A stretch of 40,340 bases of DNA from Gemmatimonadales bacterium UBA2982 (GCA_002347035.1 DEAM01000024.1:18271-58610); one strand, 5' to 3'; shown: positions 1 through 8,621, numbered from the stretch's first letter. Translations and numbers: made by a program. The notes: generated by a model not told the origin, from the sequence alone.

Positions 1-2
1 GA

Positions 3-1154
3 TTTGCTCCGCAAGCCTCTCGACAAAGGCTCACGCTGCACCGCGTTGTAGGGCCAGCTTTCCGTGGGCCTGGGTTGTCCCCACACCAAGCAATAGATCT
101 CGAACTTAGGCCTTCGCGGGACTCTAGTTCACAGAACTACCTCGGAGGTGTGCTCATCCCACCTATTGGACTTCAGGATGGAGACTCCATTGTTGTAGAT
201 GAGGTTCCGAGCTTGCTGGACAGTTATTTCGTGAGGGTCTCGGGCATGGTTCGATCGCCAGGAGAATTTCCTTGGGAGGAAGGAATGACACTCCGGAATC
301 TGCTAGAACTCGCCCGTGGTCCAACCGTCGGAGCAGACCTCCGCCAGGCACAAGTATCTCGACTCCCAATGACCCGTGAGTCGGGGAATATCGCTGAAAC
401 CATCGATGTCCCCCTAGACTCTAGCTACTTAACTGAGAGAGACATGGAGGGTCGCTACGCCGGTCCACCTGGAGTTGAGTTCCCCTCGCCCGGCACTAGT
501 CCCGAATTTCAGCTTGAGCCATTTGATCGGATACGGATCAGTCCACAGCCCAGCTTTGAAATGCCCGAAGCCGTGCTGATAACTGGCGAGGTAGCAGTCA
601 CTGGTGAGTACACGCTTGTGACCACGACGGACCGGGTCGCTTCGCTCGTGGGTCGGGCAGGTGGGCTCCTCGATACAGCGTATCCAGAGGGTGCTCGCCT
701 CTTCAGGGCCCAGGACGGATTAGGCCGCATTGATCTAGACCTCCCAACTGCTCTAGTGGCACCCGGTGGAACAGAGGACTTAGCCCTTCAGCCGGGTGAC
801 TCGCTCCACATACCGGAGTATTCTCCGACAGTACGTGTGCAGGGTGCCGTGAACTCCCCTGTGACAGTGCTCTATCGCGAGGGAGAAGATTTAGAGTATT
901 ACATTGGCAATGCAGGTGGGTATCGGAGCGACGCTGACGAAGGCCGAGTATCAGTTCGCTATGCGAATGGTCAGGCTGAAATTCGCGAGAAAGTTTTGCT
1001 TTTCTGGTCCCGGTCTCCCACCCCAGGACCGGGAAGCGAAGTGTTGGTACCTGCTGAAATTCCGGATCTCGGACCCTCCTTGTACGAGACCCTTACGCCC
1101 TTGGTAGGGATGATGGGAACGGTCACAGCTCTGATTCTTGCCGTCACCAGATAA
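3..1154 (+). CDS. SLBB-domain polysaccharide export protein, 5' truncated
   Basis: This is the C-terminal part of a periplasmic or outer-membrane polysaccharide export protein. The frame is open from the left edge (codon at nt 3) with no stop, so the true start lies outside the window; the TTG at 75 is only an internal codon. Three SLBB-like (soluble ligand-binding beta-grasp) repeats are visible, at about nt 225-320 (VRVSGMVRSPGEF), 570-670 (VLITGEVAVTGEY) and 825-920 (VRVQGAVNSPVTV). The last 20 codons (about nt 1090-1150) form a hydrophobic segment ending LILAVTR, possibly a membrane anchor. In Wza-type export systems such proteins carry chains through the periplasm or outer membrane. It is the only plus-strand gene here and converges on the UDP-sugar dehydrogenase with 4 nt between the stops. 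The family call is good; the transported polymer is unknown. Confidence 0.8.
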   Translation, partial: FAPQASRQRLTLHRVVGPAFRGPGLSPHQAIDLELRPSRDSSSQNYLGGVLIPPIGLQDGDSIVVDEVPSLLDSYFVRVSGMVRSPGEFPWEEGMTLRNLLELARGPTVGADLRQAQVSRLPMTRESGNIAETIDVPLDSSYLTERDMEGRYAGPPGVEFPSPGTSPEFQLEPFDRIRISPQPSFEMPEAVLITGEVAVTGEYTLVTTTDRVASLVGRAGGLLDTAYPEGARLFRAQDGLGRIDLDLPTALVAPGGTEDLALQPGDSLHIPEYSPTVRVQGAVNSPVTVLYREGEDLEYYIGNAGGYRSDADEGRVSVRYANGQAEIREKVLLFWSRSPTPGPGSEVLVPAEIPDLGPSLYETLTPLVGMMGTVTALILAVTR

Positions 1155-1158
1155 GCAC

Positions 1159-2451
1159 CTAACCCTTTGCAATCCAGCCCGAACCGACCTCCCTGCCCTC
1201 TCTGGGTGTGACGTGTCGCGCATCGATGAGGATGCGTGCCTTAGCTAAAATCCACTCGTAGTCGAAGTCGGAATGGTCTGTGACGATTACTACTGCGTCC
1301 GCCTCGGTCAGAGCGTCTTCGGTCAGGGTAACGGATGTCAGCCGCGTCTCCTCTTCAACCAACTCAGGCACAAATGGGTCATGATATGAGACGCTAGCAC
1401 CATCTGCTTTTAGCAATTTCAGAACATCAATCGCGGGCGACTCTCGCACGTCTTGAACGTCGCGCTTATAAGCAACACCTAACAAAAGGATGCGAGACCC
1501 ACCTACAGACTTCTGGACCCGGCCTAAAGCTTCCCGGACTTTATCAACAACAAAACTCGGCATCTCCGCGTTGATTTCTGATGCCAGTTCAATGAATCGG
1601 GTTTTGTAGTCCAGGGTCCGCATCTTCCAAGACAAGTAGTGTGGGTCAATCGGGATACAATGTCCTCCGAGCCCTGGGCCCGGGGTAAATTTCATAAAGC
1701 CAAATGGCTTAGTCGCTGCCGCATCTATAACCTCCCACACATCGATCCCAAGACGGTCAGCGATCAGTGCCGTCTCATTCACCAAGCCTATGTTCACGGC
1801 CCGGAACGTGTTCTCTAGAATCTTGGTTAACTCGGCTACCTCCGTTGAGGAGACCGGCACGATGGTATCGAGAAAACGCTCATAAAAATCGACAGCTGCG
1901 CGCGTGCAGCTGGAGGTGATCCCTCCAACCACCTTCGGCGTGTTCTTGGTTAACCAGGTCTTATTACCCGGATCTACGCGCTCAGGAGAAAAACACAGGT
2001 GAAAATCTCGCCCGACCCTCAATCCATTTTTCTCTAGTGCTGGCAACAAAATTTCCCGAGTAGTCCCTGGGTACGTGGTAGACTCAAGAATTAAGAGCTG
2101 GCCCTCTTTAAGTCCGGCAGCAACAGCCTCAGAAGCAGCAAGAATGTGTGAGACATCAGGGTCCCTGGTCTTGGAAAGAGGAGTAGGGACACAGATAGAA
2201 ATGACGTCACAAGCACTTAGCCGGCTCATGTCTGTGGTAGCACTAAGCATCCCGGCTTCATTGAGGGCAGCCACGCAATCGTCCGAAACACCTCGGACGT
2301 TTGACCGGCCAGCATTGATCCCCGCTGCTACCGTCTCCTTTACGTCAAATCCGATTACTTGAATGCCACTTGTTGCAGCTTCTATACCCAGAGGTAGCCC
2401 TACATATCCTAGACCAATAATACCAAAGACAGTGTCTTTCTCTTCAGTCAT
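1159..2451 (-). CDS. wbpA: UDP-N-acetylglucosamine/mannosamine-type 6-dehydrogenase (WbpA-like)
   Basis: This enzyme oxidises C6 of a UDP-(N-acetyl)hexosamine to the uronate using two NAD+, giving an acidic sugar donor for surface polysaccharide. The N-terminal Rossmann motif GLGYVGLP is at residues 13-20. The central region has FSPERVDPG and the EVAELTKILENTFRAVN helix. The catalytic cysteine lies in GGHCIPIDPHYLSW (Cys265), and a C-terminal UDP-binding domain follows. The GHCIPIDP signature favours the WbpA/TviB branch over WecC, but the substrate cannot be fixed from sequence. I chose the ATG at 2451, which has GGGGGA about 10 nt upstream; an in-frame ATG at 2469 would add six residues but has no visible ribosome binding site. 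It is the last gene of the rfbD-rfbA-rfbB-wbpA run. Confidence 0.85.
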   Translation of the reverse strand: MTEEKDTVFGIIGLGYVGLPLGIEAATSGIQVIGFDVKETVAAGINAGRSNVRGVSDDCVAALNEAGMLSATTDMSRLSACDVISICVPTPLSKTRDPDVSHILAASEAVAAGLKEGQLLILESTTYPGTTREILLPALEKNGLRVGRDFHLCFSPERVDPGNKTWLTKNTPKVVGGITSSCTRAAVDFYERFLDTIVPVSSTEVAELTKILENTFRAVNIGLVNETALIADRLGIDVWEVIDAAATKPFGFMKFTPGPGLGGHCIPIDPHYLSWKMRTLDYKTRFIELASEINAEMPSFVVDKVREALGRVQKSVGGSRILLLGVAYKRDVQDVRESPAIDVLKLLKADGASVSYHDPFVPELVEEETRLTSVTLTEDALTEADAVVIVTDHSDFDYEWILAKARILIDARHVTPREGREVGSGWIAKG

Positions 2452-2509
2452 CCAGGAATCATCCCCCATAGGGCTGAGCGCTAAACCGATAGTGATCAGT
2501 CAACAACGG

Positions 2510-3508
2510 TTATGGCAACTTAAGGGATACGGTCTGGCACCAGTCTTGGTTGGCTAAGTACCAATCCACGGTATCACGAAGTCCTTCCTCAAACGAAATA
2601 CGAGGGGCCCACGATAACTGACTATTTGCTCGCGACGAATCGAGGGCGTAGCGACGGTCATGACCAGGCCGGTCGCTAACGTGCGCGATAAGCGACTCAG
2701 ACTTGCCAAGAATCCCAAGGATTTCTCGCACCACATTGAGATTCGTAAGCTCAGAGTCACCACCAAAGTTGTAAATATCACCTGACTCTCCCTGCTCGGC
2801 AGCACTCAGGAGACCCCTGCAGTGATCCCTCACATGGATCCAATCTCTTACATGCAAGCCGTCACCGTACACTGGCAAGGTCTCGTCAGCCAGGGCGCAG
2901 GTGATCATCACGGGAATCAGCTTCTCCGGGAATTGGTAGGGACCATAGTTGTTTGAGCAGCGAGTTATAACGACGTCAAGGCCATGAGTCCTTTGGTATG
3001 CGATCGCAAGATGGTCAGCCGCAGCCTTGGTCGCCGAATAGGGGGAGCGCGGCGCAAGCGGCGTCTCTTCCGTAAACTTAGTCGCGAGCGGATCGGCGAC
3101 CGCAGGGTCTCGCCAGGGAAGTTCACCATACACTTCATCCGTGGAGACTTGTACAAAACGGCTTACCCCACAGGCGCAGGCCGCAGCTAGTAACGTTGCC
3201 GTCCCTAGAACATTGGTGCGAACGAACGGGGTAGCCTCCACAATTGACCGGTCGACATGTGATTCAGCTGCAAGATTGAAGACTACATCCACTCCCTCCA
3301 TCGCAGCATCGACCAATTCAGCATCGCATATGTCGCCATGAAGAAAGCTGTAACGGGGATCATCAGCGACGTCAGCCAAACTTTCCAAGTGACCCGCATA
3401 GGTCAAAGCATCAAGATTCACGACATAAGCTTCCGGACGCTCCGCGAGCAGAAGCTTAATAAAGTTCGACCCAATGAACCCTGCCCCTCCAGTGACTAAG
3501 TACTTCAC
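2510..3508 (-). CDS. rfbB: dTDP-glucose 4,6-dehydratase
   Basis: Converts dTDP-D-glucose to dTDP-4-keto-6-deoxy-D-glucose, the second step of dTDP-L-rhamnose synthesis, in the cytosol. This 332-residue extended short-chain dehydrogenase has the NAD-binding GGAGFIGS at residues 7-14, the dehydratase triad T123-D124-E125 in STDEVYGEL, and catalytic Y157/K161 in SPYSATKAAADHL. The YRFPEK-like stretch is present as YGPYQFPEKLIP. Length is slightly short of the usual 340-360. The start is a GTG overlapping the rfbA stop by 4 nt (GTGA), indicating translational coupling. Confidence 0.95.
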   Translation of the reverse strand: MKYLVTGGAGFIGSNFIKLLLAERPEAYVVNLDALTYAGHLESLADVADDPRYSFLHGDICDAELVDAAMEGVDVVFNLAAESHVDRSIVEATPFVRTNVLGTATLLAAACACGVSRFVQVSTDEVYGELPWRDPAVADPLATKFTEETPLAPRSPYSATKAAADHLAIAYQRTHGLDVVITRCSNNYGPYQFPEKLIPVMITCALADETLPVYGDGLHVRDWIHVRDHCRGLLSAAEQGESGDIYNFGGDSELTNLNVVREILGILGKSESLIAHVSDRPGHDRRYALDSSRANSQLSWAPRISFEEGLRDTVDWYLANQDWCQTVSLKLP

Positions 3509-4257
3509 GAGTCCTCTAGTCGACCCACCAAGACGGGATTACCCTGATCAGCCGCAACAAGCTCTCCTGCTCGGTGCAGTGAAGCCACGGTTCCAGCATC
3601 GGTCCACCAACCCGTCAAAATATGATGCTTCATAGCCCCCCATTTGATGTACTGATTATTTACATCAGTGATTTCAAGCTCACCCCGTTGTGATGGCTCC
3701 AGAGTGCGAATGACGTCGAAAACTCTGTTGTCGTAAAGGTAGCAACCGGTGACAGCAAGACGGCTGTCGGGTTCACGGGGCTTCTCCGCGACACTGGCAA
3801 CTCTGTCACCGTCGATGGTGGCGACACCAAACCGTTCAGGATCGTCGACCTCCTTTAGTAGGATCACAGCCCCATCAGGGTTAGTCTGGAAATCAGAGAT
3901 AGCTTTCTCCAAAGGGTCCTGAAAAATGTTATCTCCGAGTAGTACCGCCACTGGCCCGCCAGCAGCAAAGACTTCCGCTAGTAGCAGGGCATCGGCAATA
4001 CCACCATGCCCTTCCTGATGGGTATAGTGCAGATGTTTAAGGCCAAACTCGTGACCATCTCCCAATAAGCTTAGGAAATCGTCCTTGTTTTCCGCACCGG
4101 TCACGACTAGAACGTCGGTTATGCCAGCATGTACGAACTGCTGGAGAGGGTAACAGATCATCGGTCGGTTATAGACAGGCAGCAGGTGCTTATTCGTCAC
4201 CCGAGTCATTGGAAGTAGCCTCGTCCCTAGACCACCGGCTAAGAGCACACCCTTCAT
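3505..4257 (-). CDS. rfbA: glucose-1-phosphate thymidylyltransferase
   Basis: Joins dTTP and glucose-1-phosphate to form dTDP-glucose, the entry step to dTDP-rhamnose and related deoxysugars. The nucleotidyltransferase signature LAGGLGTRLLPMT is at residues 6-18, the substrate lysine is in TNKHLLPVYNRPM (K23), the metal-site aspartate is in LLGDNIF (D109), and GWWTDAGT lies near the C-terminus. At 250 residues it lacks the C-terminal arm of the roughly 290-residue E. coli-type enzyme, as in shorter homologues. The chosen ATG at 4257 starts exactly at the family N-terminus (MKGVLLAGG); the open frame upstream overlaps rfbD and is not coding. It lies 8 nt after the rfbD stop. Confidence 0.93.
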   Translation of the reverse strand: MKGVLLAGGLGTRLLPMTRVTNKHLLPVYNRPMICYPLQQFVHAGITDVLVVTGAENKDDFLSLLGDGHEFGLKHLHYTHQEGHGGIADALLLAEVFAAGGPVAVLLGDNIFQDPLEKAISDFQTNPDGAVILLKEVDDPERFGVATIDGDRVASVAEKPREPDSRLAVTGCYLYDNRVFDVIRTLEPSQRGELEITDVNNQYIKWGAMKHHILTGWWTDAGTVASLHRAGELVAADQGNPVLVGRLEDS

Positions 4258-4265
4258 AGCTTCAA

Positions 4266-5117
4266 CTACCAATACTCGTTCTTGCAGTGCATAAAACTCC
4301 TCAGGGCATCCTGCCAACTTGGCATTGGTCTGCCGAGCACCTCCTCAGTCTCGGTTAGATCGAGCACGGAGTAGGAAGGCCTTAAGGCAGCCCCACCAAA
4401 TTCTTCTGAGGATACACCTTCAATATGTATCTCTTTACCATCAAGCCGGAGTACTTCCTGCGCGAGATCCGCCCAGCTGCATTCGCCCTTGTCCCCCACG
4501 TGCAGTGTTCCACGCGCTCCCACTTCCAACAGGTCTATGACTGTCGAAGCTGCGTTCCTAACCCACGTAGGCTGGCCCACTTGATCGCTGACAACCCGAA
4601 GGGGTGTCTCCCCAGCCAAAGCTTGTCTGAGTATCGCTGGAACGAAGCCCTTTTGATCACCGTATAGCCAACTCAGGCGCACCACCAGTGCAGGGTTAGC
4701 GATCTCCCACGTCACCTTCTCGCCCTCGAGTTTCGTCTTTCCATAGACGGACAACGGATTCGCTAAATCCCCAGGAAGGTACGGGGCACGCTTAGCACCA
4801 TCAAATACGTAGTCGGTTGATATATATACGAAATCCACTCCCTCAGACCCACAAATCGACGCGACATTCTTAGTGCCGTCGCAGTTTACAAGACGCGCAA
4901 GCTCTGGCTCTGATTCAGCTTTGTCGACAGCGGTATAGGCAGCGCAGTGAACAACCGCTTCGAGGCCAGCACCTTTAATCGCTGCCGCGACGCTACGCTT
5001 GTCGGTTACGTCAAGCTCCGCCCTAGTTAACGGAACTACGCTATGCCCTCTAGTACCAGCCAGGCCCTCAATTTCAGCCCCCAAGAGTCCACTAGCGCCT
5101 GTGACAAGGATCTTCAT
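4266..5117 (-). CDS. rfbD: dTDP-4-dehydrorhamnose reductase
   Basis: Catalyses the last, NAD(P)H-dependent step of dTDP-L-rhamnose synthesis. This 283-residue member of the RmlD short-chain dehydrogenase family has GASGLLG at residues 7-13, the STDYVFDG motif (T101-D102-Y103), the catalytic YGKTK (Y125, K129), and the C-terminal RPSYSVLD substrate loop. It is the first gene of the minus-strand polysaccharide unit, 156 nt below rpmB. RfbC, the 3,5-epimerase that normally supplies its substrate, is not in this window, so it must be elsewhere or replaced. Confidence 0.93.
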   Translation of the reverse strand: MKILVTGASGLLGAEIEGLAGTRGHSVVPLTRAELDVTDKRSVAAAIKGAGLEAVVHCAAYTAVDKAESEPELARLVNCDGTKNVASICGSEGVDFVYISTDYVFDGAKRAPYLPGDLANPLSVYGKTKLEGEKVTWEIANPALVVRLSWLYGDQKGFVPAILRQALAGETPLRVVSDQVGQPTWVRNAASTVIDLLEVGARGTLHVGDKGECSWADLAQEVLRLDGKEIHIEGVSSEEFGGAALRPSYSVLDLTETEEVLGRPMPSWQDALRSFMHCKNEYW

Positions 5118-5273
5118 CCCTCTAGCGCGACTCCGGGTTACTTAGCCAAGGGCCCACAGTGAGAACCCGGCTCCCTCACGACAAATAGCACTAAACCCAT
5201 CGAAGGGATGCGTAAGAGCGAGTGACGTCAGGATGGAAAGACCACGCATTCGCCTCATGAACTTAAGTTGAGA

Positions 5274-5489
5274 TCAGCGCTCTGAGACTGCCACCGGGGG
5301 TGCCTTGGTAATCTTGCCGGCAGAAATACAGCGGGTGCAAACCCGGACACGGCGGCGGATGCCACCCTCAGTCAATATCTTGACCGTTTGAAGGTTCGGT
5401 AGCCAACGCCGCCGAGTCTTATTGTGCGCGTGGCTGACATTGTTGCCCGTGGCTGGACCTTTGCCACAGGAGTAACAAACCCTCGACAT
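5274..5489 (-). CDS. rpmB: 50S ribosomal protein L28
   Basis: Small basic protein of the large subunit, 71 residues. The family pattern SRVCYSCGKGPATGNNVSHA...TRRRWLPNLQ is clear. Two cysteine pairs, C5/C8 (CYSC) and C51/C54 (CTRC), mark the zinc-binding form. The ATG at 5489 gives the family N-terminus; a longer open frame to 5603 overlaps the neighbour and is not conserved-looking. It starts 1 nt after the upstream membrane-protein stop, so the two are almost certainly co-transcribed. rpmB usually pairs with rpmG or sits alone, so this place after rplQ is less common. Confidence 0.96.
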   Translation of the reverse strand: MSRVCYSCGKGPATGNNVSHAHNKTRRRWLPNLQTVKILTEGGIRRRVRVCTRCISAGKITKAPPVAVSER

Positions 5490-5490
5490 G

Positions 5491-6015
5491 CTAGTTGGCG
5501 TCCAGTTGCTCAGCAGCGATGAAATGGGTCGTAAAGCCTGCAGCGAGTCCATCTCCCTCACTGATACGGCCTGACTCGACCCAGGCAGCAGCGACCGACT
5601 CACTCATTGCTGTAAGTGTGCCGGTTACTGTGACAGTCGACTCAGCAGCTACCTGAACACTGTCTGCAAGCATTGCGTCGGAAAGGGAAACCAGGAACGG
5701 ACCTTGTGGGAAATCCAGCCAAAAGCCCTGCTGGCCCAGCATACTCGCAACCTCTACTCCGACAATCCGGATAAGCTGGTCCTCATACCCGCTCGCGTCC
5801 GGCTGGAGACTAATGGGCATAACGACTGTTGCACTGGCAAAAGCATCAACCTCGTCTTCCGCCTCGTCCATCTCCTCCACGACCTCGCGTTCCGCTAGCT
5901 CGATAGCTGCCTGGCCGTTGAGCCAATACATAAAACCACCAATGACAGCAAAAGCCAGGATCATCATAACCATGCTGAGGTCTGCCGCGCCGCGTCGGGA
6001 AGCCTGCTGCACCAT
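5491..6015 (-). CDS. unrecognised membrane-anchored protein, possible OB-like domain
   Basis: I do not recognise this 174-residue protein. Residues 13-32 form one transmembrane segment (SMVMMILAFAVIGGFMYWL) after a short basic N-terminus, suggesting an N-in topology with the rest outside the cytoplasm. An acidic, helical linker rich in Glu/Asp covers about 38-57. The rest (about 77-171) alternates in a beta-rich way (IRIVGVEV, GFWLDF, PFLVSLSD, STVTVTGTLTAM), resembling a small OB-fold; that is inference from pattern only. The ATG at 6015 has AGGA 8 nt upstream; longer alternatives are ATG 6042 and TTG 6054, both without a good site. It lies between rplQ (40 nt away) and rpmB (1 nt away) and should be expressed with the alpha operon. 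Confidence 0.7.
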   Translation of the reverse strand: MVQQASRRGAADLSMVMMILAFAVIGGFMYWLNGQAAIELAEREVVEEMDEAEDEVDAFASATVVMPISLQPDASGYEDQLIRIVGVEVASMLGQQGFWLDFPQGPFLVSLSDAMLADSVQVAAESTVTVTGTLTAMSESVAAAWVESGRISEGDGLAAGFTTHFIAAEQLDAN

Positions 6016-6055
6016 TTCCGTCTTCCTGTAGTTGTATGTCATAAGAGCGCGCAAA

Positions 6056-6409
6056 CTAGCTGACTAGCTCAATTAGCGACATCTCAGCCGCATCACCTTT
6101 ACGGTGGCCAACTTTTAGGATCCTCGTATAGCCTCCAGGCCGCTCCTCGTATCTTGGAGCGATGTCTTCAAAGAGCTTACCCAATACTTCACGGTCTTGA
6201 ATCTTACGACCTGCGAGTCTCCGAGAGTGAACGTCCCCCCGGCGTGCTAGCGTAATCAAACGCTCAGCATAGGGTCGTAATTCCTTAGCCTTTGCCGTAG
6301 TGGTCTCCACCCGTTCATGCCTGAAAAGCGATGTCACAAGGTTACGCAGCAGCGCCTTTCGGTGAGTAGCCGTGCGGGAAAGCTCCCTACCCTTCTTACG
6401 ATGACGCAC
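6056..6409 (-). CDS. rplQ: 50S ribosomal protein L17
   Basis: Large-subunit protein near the polypeptide exit tunnel, 117 residues, full length for the family. Diagnostic stretches are MRHRKKGRELSRT, ATHRKALLRNLVTSL and the TTTAKAKELRPYAERLI helix, with a C-terminal GDAAEMSLIELV. The start is a GTG at 6409, 2 nt after the rpoA stop, so coupling with rpoA is likely. Classic last gene of the alpha operon. Confidence 0.97.
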   Translation of the reverse strand: MRHRKKGRELSRTATHRKALLRNLVTSLFRHERVETTTAKAKELRPYAERLITLARRGDVHSRRLAGRKIQDREVLGKLFEDIAPRYEERPGGYTRILKVGHRKGDAAEMSLIELVS

Positions 6410-6411
6410 TT

Positions 6412-7455
6412 CTAATCCTGACTACCGGCAGAAGCCTCAATCTCTTCGCCGATGAAGAACAAGCGACCATCTTCCCCCTGCTCCAACTGCATCCCGAATC
6501 GGAGGTCATGTTCGCCGAGAAAATCCCGGATCTCCGTAAGCGACTTCTTACCAAAGTTTTCGATCTTGAGCATATCATCCTCAGACCTTTGCACGAGATC
6601 TCCGAGCGTGGGGATATTTTCTTTCTGCAGGGAATTGCGAGAGCGCACCGAGAGCTCTGCCAAGTCTTCAATAGGTCTCTCGAAAAGATCCTGCAGTTGC
6701 TCTGGCACGACGACTGCGCCGGGAGGGGCTACTTCAGGGATGCCACCTTCTCCGAAGTAAAGCATGTATTCTAGATGCTTCCTCACCAACTCTGCTGTAT
6801 ATGCCACAGCCTCTTCTGGATCCAAAGAACCATCAGTCTCGACATGCAGGGTTAGCCTATCAAAGTCGGTCTCCTGTCCTACGCGGGTCTCCTCTACTGA
6901 GAAATTAGCCCGACGAACCGGGTTGTAGATCGAGTCGACACGAACAAGGTCGACGGGAGCACCACGCGGAATCTCATGAGCATCCGCGAGAACAAAGCCT
7001 CTACCCTTATCAACGTGCAACTCCATGGTTACCGATCGGTCTTCTTGGAGCGTGAATAGATGATGCCCTGGGTCGATCACCACTGAACCTGCGCTCTCTT
7101 GGATCAGTGCAGCAGTCACGGGCCCTGCTTTTTTGGCCTGGAGCTCCAACACTGCACTCTCCACATCTTCATCCAGTGTAATGACTAGTGACTTGATATT
7201 CTGGATAACCTGGTGCACATCCTCGACGACTCCCTGAATCGTCTGATGTTCGTGCACGACTCCGTCGATTCGAAATGCCCAGACCGCAGCACCCCGAAGC
7301 GATGAGAGCAAAACCCGACGAACTGAATTACCCAGCGTGTGACCGAATCCACGTTCGAGCGGCTCAACTATGAATTGAGCCGAGCGGGCGCCCTCCTCCG
7401 GATAAACGGCTTCAATGCGCTCGGGCAGTACCAGTCCTGTCAGATCTATATCCAC
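6412..7455 (-). CDS. rpoA: DNA-directed RNA polymerase subunit alpha
   Basis: The alpha subunit dimerises to scaffold beta and beta' and contacts promoter UP elements and activators. The N-terminal domain (about 1-235) has the assembly motif GFGHTLGNSVRRVLLSSLRG. The C-terminal domain (about 265-330) has the helix-hairpin-helix pattern RSRNSLQKENIPTLGDLV and NFGKKSLTEI, including the arginine used for DNA contact. At 347 residues it is slightly longer than the usual 320-330, with an acidic tail. The GTG start at 7455 is preceded by AGGAGG at ideal spacing. It lies 57 nt after rpsD. Confidence 0.97.
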   Translation of the reverse strand: MDIDLTGLVLPERIEAVYPEEGARSAQFIVEPLERGFGHTLGNSVRRVLLSSLRGAAVWAFRIDGVVHEHQTIQGVVEDVHQVIQNIKSLVITLDEDVESAVLELQAKKAGPVTAALIQESAGSVVIDPGHHLFTLQEDRSVTMELHVDKGRGFVLADAHEIPRGAPVDLVRVDSIYNPVRRANFSVEETRVGQETDFDRLTLHVETDGSLDPEEAVAYTAELVRKHLEYMLYFGEGGIPEVAPPGAVVVPEQLQDLFERPIEDLAELSVRSRNSLQKENIPTLGDLVQRSEDDMLKIENFGKKSLTEIRDFLGEHDLRFGMQLEQGEDGRLFFIGEEIEASAGSQD

Positions 7456-7512
7456 CTTGTCCTCCTGATTACAGCGTTGACGCCCACCGAAATAAGGTGC
7501 AGCGCATGGGCA

Positions 7513-8148
7513 TTACTTGGAGTAGAGCTCTACGATGAGCTGCTCTTGAACTGCAAGCGGAATATCGCTTCTGGCCGGCTGCCTCACCATTCGTCCAACT
7601 CGAGCCTTCTCATCCAGAGCCAGCCACTCAAGGAGCGTGGGTCGCGTGCGGGCTTCCAAGGATGCCTCCACCGGCAAGAGATCCTTGGATCTCCCTTTAA
7701 TAGCGATCTCATCACCTGGGGACACCCTAAAAGACGGGACATCCACAATGCGACCGTTTACTTCAACATGACGGTGCCGCACGAGCTGCCGCGCCTGATT
7801 CCTGCTCGATGTAAAGCCGAACCGGAATACGATATTGTCTAATCGTGACTCCAAGGCAACGATTAGATTATCCCCCGTGATGCCAGGGATGCTAGCAGCT
7901 CGCTTGAACAAATTCCTGAACTGCTTCTCGTGGAGTCCGTAGATTCTCTTGACCTTCTGCTTTTCCCTTAATTGTAGCGCGTAGTCCGACTGCTTCTTTC
8001 GCCGTGACTGTGCCGGACCATGCTGTCCGGGCGGGTAGGCTCGCCTCTCCACGGGACATTTTTCCGTGTAGCATTTTTGCCCCTTCAGAAAAAGCTTCTG
8101 ACCCTCGCGGCGACAGAGCTTGCAGACAGGTCCTGTATAGCGTGCCAT
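7513..8148 (-). CDS. rpsD: 30S ribosomal protein S4
   Basis: Primary 16S rRNA-binding protein that starts 30S assembly, 211 residues. The N-terminus has four cysteines (C9, C12, C26, C31: VCKLC, KCYTEKC), the zinc-binding form. The S4 RNA-binding domain follows, with LVRHRHVEVNGRIVDVPSFRV around residues 100-125, and the C-terminus ends IVELYSK. In E. coli S4 represses the alpha operon; no leader pseudoknot was identified here. Starts with ATG 27 nt after rpsK. Confidence 0.97.
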   Translation of the reverse strand: MARYTGPVCKLCRREGQKLFLKGQKCYTEKCPVERRAYPPGQHGPAQSRRKKQSDYALQLREKQKVKRIYGLHEKQFRNLFKRAASIPGITGDNLIVALESRLDNIVFRFGFTSSRNQARQLVRHRHVEVNGRIVDVPSFRVSPGDEIAIKGRSKDLLPVEASLEARTRPTLLEWLALDEKARVGRMVRQPARSDIPLAVQEQLIVELYSK

Positions 8149-8175
8149 TATATCAGTTGATCGGTTCCTAGCCCT

Positions 8176-8559
8176 CTAAACGCGGCGCTTTTTCGGGGGC
8201 CGGCACCCGTTATGTGGTAGCGGAGTCACATCCTCAATAGACTTGATGAAAAGACCAGCGGCAGCGAGCGCCTGAATCGCAGATTCACGACCAGACCCCG
8301 GACCCTTAACACGAACGTCGATCCTCTTCACGCCAAGCCCAACTGCTTCTCGCCCGACCTGCTCCGCAGCCACGGTCGCAGCAAAGGGAGTAGACTTTTT
8401 CGAGCCCTTAAAACCCGCTGTGCCAGCGCTGGCCCATACAACCACGTTCCCGGTATTATCAGTGATCGTGATTATAGTATTGTTGAACGTCGCCTTGATA
8501 TGTGCGACGCCCTCAGCTTCGACAACCTTCTTTGAGCGCTTTGTGCGGGGTGTCACCAC
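8176..8559 (-). CDS. rpsK: 30S ribosomal protein S11
   Basis: Platform protein of the small subunit that lines the mRNA exit site, 127 residues. Recognised by AHIKATFNNTIITITD, GNVVVWASAGTAGFKGSKKSTPFAA, KGPGSGRESAIQAL and the C-terminal PHNGCRPPKKRRV. Two adjacent GTG codons at 8559 and 8556 could each initiate; GGGAGGA lies about 10 nt upstream of the first. It follows rpsM by 62 nt. Confidence 0.97.
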   Translation of the reverse strand: MVTPRTKRSKKVVEAEGVAHIKATFNNTIITITDNTGNVVVWASAGTAGFKGSKKSTPFAATVAAEQVGREAVGLGVKRIDVRVKGPGSGRESAIQALAAAGLFIKSIEDVTPLPHNGCRPPKKRRV

Positions 8560-8621
8560 GTTGGATTAGTCCTCCCTAGGTACCTGAATCGGTGCTAAAT
8601 GAGACCGCGGACTCGTAGCGG

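Noticed and set aside
5133..5170. Inverted repeat ccgggtt/aacccgg between rpmB and rfbD as a terminator of the alpha operon
   Set aside because: The 24-nt loop is large and no T-run follows on the minus strand; it may be chance. No other terminator was found in this 156-nt gap.
7339..7842. 167-codon plus-strand open frame opposite rpoA and rpsD
   Set aside because: It spans the ends of two real genes and their gap on the other strand, with no domain signal.
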